From positions 1 through 64,000 of the forward strand of contig JAGGAB010000016.1 of NCBI GenBank assembly GCA_017889705.1: a stretch of DNA of 64,000 bases. Direction: 5' to 3'. The notes beneath the pieces were generated by a model, which worked only from the letters and a program-made list of their open reading frames with translations, had not been told where the DNA came from and searched no databases. Positions 8,688 through 16,719 of this stretch are shown piece after piece. How positions within the stretch are numbered: position 1 is the stretch's first letter; every line of letters begins with the position of its first letter. The position numbers and the translations under genes are program-made. Source of the DNA: Bacillota bacterium. GTDB lineage: Bacteria > Bacillota > Negativicutes > Sporomusales > Sporomusaceae.

Positions 8688-9773
8688 TTACAGATTGTTA
8701 ACAGTATAATCTTTCGACAGATTCTGATATGTGGTATTTTGCGGTTCGCGCTGAATTAACTGGTCAAGGGCGGTTTTATAAATTTCGGTATTTACATGTT
8801 TGGAAATGTCAATGTCACTTTGGATATAACCAGCCGCTTTCATAGCTTCCCAAAAAGCGATAAACCGTTTTTTGTCAGGGTCGGGAATACTGTGAATATG
8901 ACCGCCGTAGGCGCCTTTTCTAAGCAGCTCTCGGTCTAACTTGACATACTTGCCGGCAATATCCAGTGTTTCTTCCTGGTTGTTGATATAAAAGTCATAG
9001 GCACGGATACTGGCCCGGGCATAGCGGATATAGGCTTCTTTATTGCTCTTGAGTTTGTCTTCCAAGGCAACTACTCGGCAGCATACGTGGCCATCCATGT
9101 ATTTTGAAGACCAGGTGACAACTTTCAGGCCCTGTTGTTCAGCCATTTCTGAAAAGGGAACCCAAACCAGACCGGCGTCAGCGGCACCTTTTTTTACGGC
9201 TTCCAGCACGGCAGCAGGGGAATCCAGTTCTTGAATGGTTACTTGGTTTTTCCAGTCAATGCCGGCTTTGCTCATGGCTGACCGCCAGACAGCATCACCG
9301 GTTGCCAGACGAACAGTTGCTACCTTTTTGCCGACAAAGCCTTGTAAATCTTCATATTGTCCGGCATTTTCGGGTTTGGTTATAACTGCGTGGCCTTCAC
9401 TCTGCATGCCGCCAATGTCAACAAAGGGCGTGCCTTTAGAAATAAAGACCTGAGGGGCAGCCGTGCCGAAGGAACCGGCATCCAGTTTACCGGCTTTAAT
9501 AGCATTTAGGCCTTCACCGGAGTTGGTAAATTGAAATAATTCAACATCAAGTCCTTCTTGATCGAAGAAGCCTTTTTCCTTGGCAACAAAATATAAGATA
9601 TGGCCAACAGCCGGCAGGTAGCCGATTTTAAAATTAATTTTGTCAGCCGGGGTGGCAGAAGGTGCAGCCGCAGGGGTTGTTTGTTGTGCTTTCTGCTGGC
9701 TGCAGCCGGTAACTAACAGGCTAAGAACTAAAAAAATGGTCAGGCTTACTAAAATAAGTTTATGATTGCGCAA
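8688..9773 (-). CDS. SsuA/NMT1-like solute-binding lipoprotein
   Basis: 361 residues. Lipoprotein signal ends at LSLLVTGCSQQ. The mature part starts INFKIGYLPAVGHILYFVAKEKGFF and contains FGTAAPQVFISKG, as in periplasmic proteins for sulfonates, nitrate or thiamine precursors. TTG 9773 is chosen because it is eight bases after AAGGAG; the GTG at 9782 lies inside that site. The substrate is not determinable, but coupling to corrinoid methyltransferases suggests a methylated or sulfonated organic compound. Confidence 0.85.
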   Translation of the reverse strand: MRNHKLILVSLTIFLVLSLLVTGCSQQKAQQTTPAAAPSATPADKINFKIGYLPAVGHILYFVAKEKGFFDQEGLDVELFQFTNSGEGLNAIKAGKLDAGSFGTAAPQVFISKGTPFVDIGGMQSEGHAVITKPENAGQYEDLQGFVGKKVATVRLATGDAVWRSAMSKAGIDWKNQVTIQELDSPAAVLEAVKKGAADAGLVWVPFSEMAEQQGLKVVTWSSKYMDGHVCCRVVALEDKLKSNKEAYIRYARASIRAYDFYINNQEETLDIAGKYVKLDRELLRKGAYGGHIHSIPDPDKKRFIAFWEAMKAAGYIQSDIDISKHVNTEIYKTALDQLIQREPQNTTYQNLSKDYTVNNL

Positions 9774-9778
9774 TGATA

Positions 9779-10456
9779 TCACTCCTTTTCTTCTTGTAAG
9801 AGGCGTTTATAATAAAAGCCACTGGTATAGAGCGCGCCTGCCGGATTGTGGCTTAACACCCGGTCTTTGGTTATGAGGGTTGTGACCGGAGCAGCAGAGT
9901 GCTTGATGAATAGAGAATCATGACCGACACATAGTCCGACAACTACATTAAGGTCAGTGCCGGCTTGATTGAGAAGGTTGGCCTGCAAAATGGGATTGCA
10001 GAGCGATTCGTGGCAGCCTTGCTGTACTTTATATTCAGGCGGTACGCCGATTTCTGTTTTGTCCAGTGAACCTACTTTGCAGAGGACACTGTAACTTTCA
10101 AGGCCTTTGGCTTTAAGGATTTTGGTAAATACCCGCGTCTCTTCAATCAGGCCAATGCAAGTGGCTATGCCGATCTTTTTGGCACCGATTTTTTTGGAAA
10201 AAGCAATGATTTCCTCTACCCGGGTGAGTTTACCGTAGTATAAACCTTCAATCTCGGCGGCGGCCAGTGCCATCTGGCGGTCAGGGCCTTCTGAGGAGTA
10301 AATGCTTTTAGCTTTTTCAATTTCAGCATTAATGTCGGCTTCACCGCGTGATGCTACTGTCAGACAAAACTCAGGAAATTGCTTGTCACGACGATAGCAG
10401 TTGAGCTGATGGCAGTCGGCGCAGCTTAAGTGTTCAGAAACCTGCTTGTTAGTCAT
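9779..10456 (-). CDS. DUF1847 cysteine-rich protein
   Basis: 225 residues with an N-terminal cluster CADCHQLNC plus FC, then IATCIG, LCKVG, QGCHESLCNP and LCVGHD. This matches the DUF1847 family, a predicted metal-binding protein often beside corrinoid methyltransferase genes. Ten or more cysteines suggest an Fe-S or zinc protein. AAGGAGG precedes the ATG. The biochemical role is unknown; a redox or methyl-transfer accessory role is inferred from the operon. Confidence 0.75.
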   Translation of the reverse strand: MTNKQVSEHLSCADCHQLNCYRRDKQFPEFCLTVASRGEADINAEIEKAKSIYSSEGPDRQMALAAAEIEGLYYGKLTRVEEIIAFSKKIGAKKIGIATCIGLIEETRVFTKILKAKGLESYSVLCKVGSLDKTEIGVPPEYKVQQGCHESLCNPILQANLLNQAGTDLNVVVGLCVGHDSLFIKHSAAPVTTLITKDRVLSHNPAGALYTSGFYYKRLLQEEKE

Positions 10457-10469
10457 AGGAAATACCTCC

Positions 10470-12185
10470 TTAGAAATTTAGGCAGTTAACAAAGGTTTTA
10501 TCAAAGTCGCTGTAAGTGGCGAGTTCTAAAACCTCGACCTGTTTTACCAGATCGGCGATGTTTTGTCGGGAAGCTTGATTTAATAGCATTGCCTGACCGC
10601 CAGTTTTCGCAGTGTTACCAAGAAAATCAATTTTGCCTCTAAAAGTTTCAGGCAGCATGCCAATATTGATTAGACTATCTGCATTAAGGTGATAGCCAAA
10701 AGAGCCGGCGATAAATACGCGGTCAACTTTAGCGGCGGTTAGCTTATTGGCATCAAGCAGGCATTCAATACCGGCGCGGATGGCTCCCTTGGCAAGCTGT
10801 ACCTGGCGAACATCTTTTTGAGATAAATAAACTGATTGGTGAACGGCAAACACGGTTTTGCCGTTTTCTTTTTTTAACCGCCGCTGCAAGGGATGTCGCT
10901 GAGTTTCTTCCGAACCGGCAAATTTCCCGGTTTTGTTGATTAGCTTGGTTCTGACAAGTTCACCAACAATATCAAGTAAGCCGCTGCCGCAAATACCGAC
11001 AGCCGGATGATCAGAAATGGTTTTGACAGCCACATCCCCACTATGGGTAACATTAAATTTTTCTATGGCACCGGGGGCGGCTCGCATACCGCAGGCAATG
11101 TTCATACCTTCAAAGGCCGGACCGGCTGCCGTTGATGTTACCGACAGTCGGCCATCAACAGCCAGAGCCATTTCCCCGTTGGTACCAATGTCGACAAACA
11201 GTGTAGTTCCTTTGAGATTGCCCAGGTCTGCGGCTAGAATTCCGGCAGTGATGTCTGCGCCAACATAGGCTGACATCACCGGCGGCAGATAAACTTGCGC
11301 AAAGGCTGAAACCGTAAGGCCAAGCTCGGCCGCCGCATGATAGCTATCCCCCCAAAGTACGGGAGTGTACGGGTATTTACCCAGAGAAGCCGGGTTGGTA
11401 TTCAGCGCCAGATGCAGCATGCAGGTATTGCCGCTGAATATGATTTCATAAATGTGTTGTGGCTTGATGTTAGTAGACCGGGTCAGATCGCTAATCATGG
11501 TATTGATGGAATTAATAATCTCAGTGTATAGGGTGGTTAAGCCTTCGGGAGAATCTCCCAGCTTGATGCGGGACAAAACATCCTGAGCATGCAGGCTTTG
11601 GGGGTTAAGTTCTGATACGGCAGCGAGTTCTTTGCCGGTAGTAAGATCAAATAATGCGGTTACTAACGTAGTTGTGCCAATATCTACAACTAGGCCGTAG
11701 GCTACTTGTTCTGTGTTTCCCGGTTCTATGCCAAGTGCAGCGTCACCTGATAAGATCAGGGTTTGGTTATTGTCAGACACATGTTGTTTGGTGATATGAG
11801 GAGAAAGTGCAACCTCTAATTGTTGACCCTGACTTAGAATTTGCACATTGCTTTTATCCTGGCGTTCAAGGACAAAGATATCGATTTCGGCAGCCGAGGC
11901 AGTTTGCCTCTGAATTTCGGTAGTGCAACCAAGAAATATGCCTTGACTGAGTTCTTCCGGCGTCAGAGTATGCTGACAGCCCGCGTGTACCTGAATTGAC
12001 TCTGGTGGATATGACGGAATACGAACTTTGCATTTGCCGCAGGTGCCGGCACCGTTGCAAGGAGATTCAACCAAAACACCGGCAGCTCTGGCAGCAGCCA
12101 GAACAGTAATATTGTCCTGAGTTTCAAAAGAAACGGCAGTGCCCGATGTTTGGCTGCTGCTTTGCCAAAAACGCAATATGGTCAC
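10470..12185 (-). CDS. RACo-like reductive activator of corrinoid proteins (2Fe-2S + ASKHA ATPase)
   Basis: 571 residues. An N-terminal ferredoxin domain has SPCNGAGTCGKCKV with a later GCQHTL cysteine for a 2Fe-2S cluster. The C-terminal DUF4445/ASKHA region has phosphate motifs VDIGTTTL, FVDIGTNGEMAL and FIAGSFGYHLN. Such proteins (RACo, RamA-like in role) use ATP to return Co(II) corrinoid to Co(I). GTG 12185 follows AAGGAG. It is placed with two methyltransferases, but this operon has no corrinoid protein; the one at 19832 could be its client. Confidence 0.9.
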   Translation of the reverse strand: MTILRFWQSSSQTSGTAVSFETQDNITVLAAARAAGVLVESPCNGAGTCGKCKVRIPSYPPESIQVHAGCQHTLTPEELSQGIFLGCTTEIQRQTASAAEIDIFVLERQDKSNVQILSQGQQLEVALSPHITKQHVSDNNQTLILSGDAALGIEPGNTEQVAYGLVVDIGTTTLVTALFDLTTGKELAAVSELNPQSLHAQDVLSRIKLGDSPEGLTTLYTEIINSINTMISDLTRSTNIKPQHIYEIIFSGNTCMLHLALNTNPASLGKYPYTPVLWGDSYHAAAELGLTVSAFAQVYLPPVMSAYVGADITAGILAADLGNLKGTTLFVDIGTNGEMALAVDGRLSVTSTAAGPAFEGMNIACGMRAAPGAIEKFNVTHSGDVAVKTISDHPAVGICGSGLLDIVGELVRTKLINKTGKFAGSEETQRHPLQRRLKKENGKTVFAVHQSVYLSQKDVRQVQLAKGAIRAGIECLLDANKLTAAKVDRVFIAGSFGYHLNADSLINIGMLPETFRGKIDFLGNTAKTGGQAMLLNQASRQNIADLVKQVEVLELATYSDFDKTFVNCLNF

Positions 12186-12189
12186 TGGC

Positions 12190-13230
12190 TTACACTCCTT
12201 CTTGCGAAAGTATCGTTTTCGTGGTGTGAGTCAAGGCCTGAATATTGGCCAAAGGACTGGAGGTACTTAAGCCGCAGGCCGGAGCAATAATATTAATGCC
12301 TTGGGTGACTAGGTTTTTGGTTTGTACTGCCACCTTTTCAGCAGGCCCTAACTCCAGAAGATAGGTGCTGACATTTCCCATAGTAGTTAACTCAGGGAAT
12401 TCGTCTTTTAAGAGTTTTAGATTAACAATGGCATCTGTACTGATGCCATTGGCTTTGAGGCTGGGAATGAGGGGTTTTACACTATTTAAATTGCCGCAAA
12501 TATGAACCACGACCGACACTCCTTTTTGCTGGATGGCGGCGGTAAGTTTGTTAATATAAGTTACGGCATATTCGGCGAACATTTTGGGGCCAAGAATTTC
12601 CCCGGTTGCGGTTGGGTCGCCAATTGCGATGACGGTAGCACCATTGTCAATCAGCTTATAGGCAAAGGCAATCAAGAGTGCAGTTACATAGTCAAACACC
12701 CGGTGGGCATTTTTCGGATCTCGGCGCAAGTCTTTAAGAAATGGAACCGGATCAACAATAGAGGCAGCTGTACTAACCGGACCGGTCAGACTGCCAACAA
12801 CAGGAATATCCGGATAGTTAGTGGACAGAAGTGACACTGCCTGGCAGACTGTCGGTATCCGACCAGAATTTAGCATAGTAGGGATATCTTTGTATTCCAC
12901 CTGCGCTGCGGTGGCAAATACTTCGCGGGTGATTTTAGGTTCACATTCCAAAGTGCCTAAGGTAATTTCACTTCCCAATACTTCGGCTTCCACAGTCATG
13001 CAAAAGGGAAGGCCAAAGTTCTCAAAACCTGTATATTCGTGTACGGCATATGCTAAATCTGCCATCAGAACAGCATCAGAGTGGGCGGCCGGCAGTGTCT
13101 GGTTGCTTTTTTTCATGACATCAACAATGGCGGCATTCATCATGCCACCAGGGCAAATGACCGGAGGACGATCGGGTAGCTCTTTATTTAATACTGCCTG
13201 CAAACGAGCTTTTTCAGTGAGCACTGCCAT
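12190..13230 (-). CDS. Uroporphyrinogen-decarboxylase-fold (MtaA-like) methyltransferase
   Basis: 346 residues. The zinc-ligand motifs of the MtaA/MtbA/CmuA branch are visible: VVHICGNLNSVK and a C-terminal APACGLSTSSPLANI. These enzymes move a methyl group between a corrinoid protein and a thiol or tetrahydrofolate acceptor. The ATG at 13230 overlaps the stop of the upstream paralogue (TAATG) and has GAGGTGG five bases before it, so translation is coupled. The specific methyl donor or acceptor is unknown. Confidence 0.88.
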   Translation of the reverse strand: MAVLTEKARLQAVLNKELPDRPPVICPGGMMNAAIVDVMKKSNQTLPAAHSDAVLMADLAYAVHEYTGFENFGLPFCMTVEAEVLGSEITLGTLECEPKITREVFATAAQVEYKDIPTMLNSGRIPTVCQAVSLLSTNYPDIPVVGSLTGPVSTAASIVDPVPFLKDLRRDPKNAHRVFDYVTALLIAFAYKLIDNGATVIAIGDPTATGEILGPKMFAEYAVTYINKLTAAIQQKGVSVVVHICGNLNSVKPLIPSLKANGISTDAIVNLKLLKDEFPELTTMGNVSTYLLELGPAEKVAVQTKNLVTQGINIIAPACGLSTSSPLANIQALTHTTKTILSQEGV

Positions 13231-14309
13231 TAAGACCACCTCTGTTCTAAGAGATTGAGTTTTTCTTCTGTGATGGGATAGCCAATTTCACGGACGGCAT
13301 CCAGCATAGCATCAATATTGGCAAATGGTGTTTCGGTGGGCAGGCTGCAGCCGGAAGCAACAATATAGCCTTTGGGATTGTCGTAGGCTTCGCGGACGCC
13401 GCTTAGGACGGCCAGTCTGACATCAGCCGGAGTGCCTTGTAACATGATCTCCGACGGTTTTACATTGCCCATCAAGCGCAGTTGGCTGCCTACTTTGGTT
13501 TTGGCTTCAGTCAGGCTGGCCGCGTTATCAATACTGATGCAGTCGGCGCCGGCAGCGGCCATCTGATCCCATATCTTGGCGGTCTTACCGCAGATATGCA
13601 GTGTTACTCCTTTGCCACGGGAGTGAATATAGTCAATGAGTTCTTTTAGGTAAGGATAGGAAAACTCTTTGAATTTTTGCGGGCTGATAATGGTAGCTGA
13701 TGACATCGGATCTGTCAGACTGGGTGTGCAGCCGATATCAATAATGGCCTTAGCGTAGTTAAGGCAGGTTTCCAGTGAAAGGCGGCATAAGCGGTGAACC
13801 ACATCCGGATTTTTGGCAACAAGCCTAGTCAAATTTTCAGCGCCAATCAGAAAAGAAGCATTGGTAAACGGGGCGGTAAGTGCTCCAGTCACGGCTACTT
13901 CTTTGCCTACTTCCTCTACCGCGATTTTCATGGCCTCCAAATGAAGAGGCAGATGACCATCCCGGTAGGGGTCAGCCGGTTTTAGGCGGTCTATTAGGCT
14001 GATATCGTCAATTGCCGGTTTGTCGAGATACGCGGTTTCGTCTTCCGGGTAGTAAACGGCTGCGCCCATGGCTTCGGCCTGACCATACAGGTCGGTAAAT
14101 ATGCGGATAATGTCATAGCCAAACCGCCGGTATGCGGCAATTTGCGCCTGCGCCAGTAATTTGCCGCTTGTCGGCAGTGCATTGACTTTGACACCGATAA
14201 CCCGTGCTGCCGTGTTGCCCACAATGGGTACGCAGGGCAGGCGATCAATAGGTTTCCCCTGGTTATAAGCAGTTAGTCTTTCCAGTGGTGTCATTTGGTC
14301 TTTAGTCAT
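13230..14309 (-). CDS. Uroporphyrinogen-decarboxylase-fold (MtaA-like) methyltransferase
   Basis: 359 residues; first gene of the minus operon. It has LHICGKTAKIWDQMA and the C-terminal VASGCSLPTETPFANI, the His-x-Cys and Cys zinc ligands of corrinoid-dependent methyltransferases. It is a paralogue of its downstream neighbour rather than a duplicate, with low evident identity outside the motifs. Its leader carries the attenuator element at 14373-14424. Probably half of a two-component methyl transfer pathway. Confidence 0.88.
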   Translation of the reverse strand: MTKDQMTPLERLTAYNQGKPIDRLPCVPIVGNTAARVIGVKVNALPTSGKLLAQAQIAAYRRFGYDIIRIFTDLYGQAEAMGAAVYYPEDETAYLDKPAIDDISLIDRLKPADPYRDGHLPLHLEAMKIAVEEVGKEVAVTGALTAPFTNASFLIGAENLTRLVAKNPDVVHRLCRLSLETCLNYAKAIIDIGCTPSLTDPMSSATIISPQKFKEFSYPYLKELIDYIHSRGKGVTLHICGKTAKIWDQMAAAGADCISIDNAASLTEAKTKVGSQLRLMGNVKPSEIMLQGTPADVRLAVLSGVREAYDNPKGYIVASGCSLPTETPFANIDAMLDAVREIGYPITEEKLNLLEQRWS

Positions 14310-14372
14310 TTGCCGTCACCGCCTTTTGTATGTTCATGTTCATTACTCCTTTCATTTAGCAAAATAAAAAAA

Positions 14373-14424
14373 GGCCAAAAGAAACGAAACCGCTTCTTTT
14401 GGCCTTCAGTATGTCTGATCAGCC
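14373..14424 (-). promoter_or_regulatory. Leader RNA element copy 1 with terminator (minus)
   Basis: Minus strand: basal GGC, UGA, upper stem TCAG/CTGA around loop acata, then AGGCC (14401-14424). The GGCC strand also opens a terminator (14373-14404) whose stem is followed by a run of T. Both structures share the same bases. It lies 92 bases before the methyltransferase start and about 30 bases after a perfect promoter. Confidence 0.85.
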
Positions 14425-14449
14425 TAATGTGAAATTCAATTATGTGGCA

Positions 14450-14479
14450 ATTATAAGATAGAAAGTAAAAAAGTGTCAA
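14450..14479 (-). promoter_or_regulatory. Sigma-A promoter of the minus methyltransferase/SsuABC operon
   Basis: On the minus strand TTGACA (14474-14479) and TATAAT (14450-14455) are separated by 18 bases, placing the start of transcription about 20-25 bases before the RNA element. Confidence 0.8.
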
Positions 14480-14490
14480 GGGTTAATTTT

Positions 14491-14583
14491 ATAAAGAAAC
14501 ACGGCTTGCACTGAGCCAATGGCGAAAACGCAAGCCGATGTTGCACTTATCTTGCTTCTAAGAAAGATATCCTTTCTGTTAGG
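14491..14583 (-). repeat. Intergenic repeat family 2, copy 1
   Basis: Reads on the minus strand as CTAACAGAAAG, an AGAAAG/CTTTCT hairpin, AAGATAAGTGCAACATCGGC, then a GGCTTGC/GCAAGCC hairpin and TTTCTTTAT. Near-identical sequences occur at 41849 and 46451. It fills the space between the two divergent promoters. No gene is seen in it. Confidence 0.8.
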
Positions 14584-14616
14584 GTAAAAAAGTAATTAAT
14601 AATATCGTATCTGGGC

Positions 14617-14645
14617 TTGACACCTGTTTTTCTGTATGCTAATAT
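14617..14645 (+). promoter_or_regulatory. Sigma-A promoter of the first nitrogenase-like operon
   Basis: TTGACA (14617-14622), 17-base spacer, TAATAT (14640-14645). The predicted transcript starts about 20 bases before the first RNA element. Confidence 0.8.
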
Positions 14646-14669
14646 AGGTCTAACATTTGGTAATATTTG

Positions 14670-14730
14670 TGCTGACCGGAACACCGGAGGCAATTGTTGG
14701 TTGTTAATCAACCAATGATTGCCTCTTTTT
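14670..14730 (+). promoter_or_regulatory. Leader RNA element copy 2 with terminator (first of tandem pair)
   Basis: UGC-UGA, stem CCGG/CCGG with loop aaca, AGGCA (14670-14692). GGCAAT of the 3' strand is reused in a terminator (14689-14723) ending in CTTTTTG. Confidence 0.88.
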
Positions 14731-14759
14731 GATTTTGGTTAGCTGATAAACAAGTCAAC

Positions 14760-14826
14760 TTGCTGACCGGTAAAATACCGGAGGCAACCGACATTCTAAC
14801 TTGTGGAGAATTCGGTTGCCTTTTTA
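14760..14826 (+). promoter_or_regulatory. Leader RNA element copy 3 with terminator (second of tandem pair)
   Basis: UUGC-UGA, six-base stem CCGGTA/TACCGG, AGGCAA (14760-14787). GGCAACCGA pairs alternatively with TTCGGTTGCC (14783-14820), followed by six T. It lies 40 bases before the DUF2325 gene. Confidence 0.88.
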
Positions 14827-14865
14827 TTTTATTTAGTAAAATAAGTAGTTTAAGGAGATGAGAAT

Positions 14866-15150
14866 ATGACGGCTTTGGTTATTGGTGCAGATTATTTAGG
14901 AGCAATTGAACAAAAAATGCGGGATAGGGGCGTAACTGAAATCGCTCATATTACCGGGAGAAATCCAGGAGAGGTTAAAAAAATGAGTATACCTAAAACC
15001 GCGGCATTTGTCCTGGTTTTTACCGATTATATTAATCACAATATGGCAAAAGTGATAAAAAGTCATGCCAAAGCGCAGGCTGTTCCGCTAGTTTATGCCA
15101 AGCGCTCCTGGTCAGCAGTTGAAGGGAAATTAGCCGGGATTGGGTTGTAA
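14866..15150 (+). CDS. DUF2325 small protein
   Basis: 94 residues. It opens TALVIGADYLGAIEQKMRDRGV and contains FVLVFTDYINHNMAKVIKSHAK, the single-domain pattern of DUF2325. Related short proteins occur next to nitrogenase-like and molybdenum/radical enzyme genes; function unknown. ATG 14866 follows GGAGATGAG. It is the first gene of the operon downstream of the tandem leader elements. Confidence 0.75.
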   Translation: MTALVIGADYLGAIEQKMRDRGVTEIAHITGRNPGEVKKMSIPKTAAFVLVFTDYINHNMAKVIKSHAKAQAVPLVYAKRSWSAVEGKLAGIGL

Positions 15151-15228
15151 CAGTTGGCTGATGATAGACACCCGGAGCTGGCTTAGGCGGCCACGGGATT
15201 ATATAGAAATAAGGGAGAAGATGCGACA

Positions 15229-16719
15229 GTGAGTTATTTCGAGCTAAAGGAACCGCCTCGCCGGGAAGACAGGTTAAGTGCCTGCATTGCCCATGGGGCG
15301 GCATTAGGTGAGGTTGCAGGCCGCGGACTGCGGTGCTGTCAGCCTGGCAACGAACGCAGCTTTACGCAAAATTCGATTTGCTTGTTATTGCCTGCCTTGG
15401 GAACCATGAACAGTATTCCCAACAGTGTAGTACTCCTGCATGGTGGTTTAGGCTGTGGGTCTTCCAGCCATTGCGGTAATGCGGCTGTTCGTGGTGGCAA
15501 TAATCAGCGCTGGGGTGTAGTTAAAGATGGCCGTTGGTTGTCTACCGGCCTTACAGAATCAGATGTTATTAGCGGCGGCGAGACTAAACTGGCTCAGGCG
15601 ATTATTGAAGCCGACCGGCGCTACCGGCCTGCCGTAATTTTTATTGTTGCCAGTTGTGTACCTGGTATTATCGGTGATGACGTGGAGAGTGTTGTTGAAC
15701 AGACTCAGCCGGAAGTTGTGGCAAAGCTTTTACCGGTGCATTGCGAAGGCTTTAAAACAAAAATCTGGGCAACTTCCTATGATGCCATTTATCATTCCAT
15801 TGGCAGAAACTTGCTGACAGATAAGAAAAAGTCGGAAGAAACACAAGAGAAAACCGGTATTACTGTTAATTTGATGAATGTGTCGTCCATGGGACGGGTT
15901 GATGAGCTGGAACTGGAACGACTATTAAATGAACTTGGAATTTCAGTTAATGTCTTTCCTGTTTTTGCTGATCCGGACAATATGCAGCGCATGACAGAAG
16001 CTGATTTGTCCATTAGTACCTGCCCAACCCATGATGATTATATACTAAGTCATTTAAAAGAAAAATATCAGGTGCCCTATATTATCAAACATATGCCGAT
16101 TGGTATTGACAATACCGGAAAATGGCTGCTCGATATAGCCGATTTCTTTGGCCTTACTGAACAGGCTCGTGCATTAATTGCCAGGGAAGAGGCTGATCTG
16201 GCGGCGGCTCTGGAGCCGCTTAAACCGATGTTTAAAGGCAAAAAAGCTTTTACCAGTGCCGGCGAATTCCGGGCGCTTTCGACATCGATACTTTTGGCCG
16301 AACTTGGTTTTGAAATTGTAGGTATTCGCGCCTTTCATCATGATGAGTTCGCCGAAGTAGAATATGAAAAGCTGGTAAAACTTGTTGGCAAGGAGTTACC
16401 GCTCAATATCGCTAATTGCCAGCCTTTTGAAGAAGCAAATTTGCTGCGTAAGTTAAAACCCGACATTTTTCTTGGCCATATGAATGGCAACAGTACTGCT
16501 GCGAAATTAGGTATTTCTACTCATGTTATTTATAATTCCGGTTTGCATTATATCGGGTACAAGGGTGCGTATGAGCTGGCCAGACGTTTATACCGCCAGC
16601 TGAAGAATCCACGCTTTAATGTCAATCTCAGCCAGTATGCCGCTTTGCCTTATCAGGAATCCTGGTATGAGCAAAATCCGTTTAAGTACATTAAAATGGC
16701 AGGCGGTGACAACCAATGA
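15229..16719 (+). CDS. Nitrogenase-like component 1, D (alpha)-type subunit, pair 1
   Basis: 496 residues of the oxidoreductase/nitrogenase component 1 family. P-cluster cysteines are conserved: FTQNSICLLL, GGLGCGSSSHC and VASCVPGIIGDD. The cofactor-ligand Cys (NifD Cys275 position) appears as SISTCPTHDDYILSHL. The NifD His442 position is not clearly kept (STHVIYNSGLHYIGYKG). GTG 15229; the stop overlaps the start of the K-type gene by four bases (ATGA). The operon context (corrinoid protein, methyltransferases) argues against nitrogen fixation; a C-S or other C-heteroatom reductase is inferred. Confidence 0.85.
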   Translation: MSYFELKEPPRREDRLSACIAHGAALGEVAGRGLRCCQPGNERSFTQNSICLLLPALGTMNSIPNSVVLLHGGLGCGSSSHCGNAAVRGGNNQRWGVVKDGRWLSTGLTESDVISGGETKLAQAIIEADRRYRPAVIFIVASCVPGIIGDDVESVVEQTQPEVVAKLLPVHCEGFKTKIWATSYDAIYHSIGRNLLTDKKKSEETQEKTGITVNLMNVSSMGRVDELELERLLNELGISVNVFPVFADPDNMQRMTEADLSISTCPTHDDYILSHLKEKYQVPYIIKHMPIGIDNTGKWLLDIADFFGLTEQARALIAREEADLAAALEPLKPMFKGKKAFTSAGEFRALSTSILLAELGFEIVGIRAFHHDEFAEVEYEKLVKLVGKELPLNIANCQPFEEANLLRKLKPDIFLGHMNGNSTAAKLGISTHVIYNSGLHYIGYKGAYELARRLYRQLKNPRFNVNLSQYAALPYQESWYEQNPFKYIKMAGGDNQ

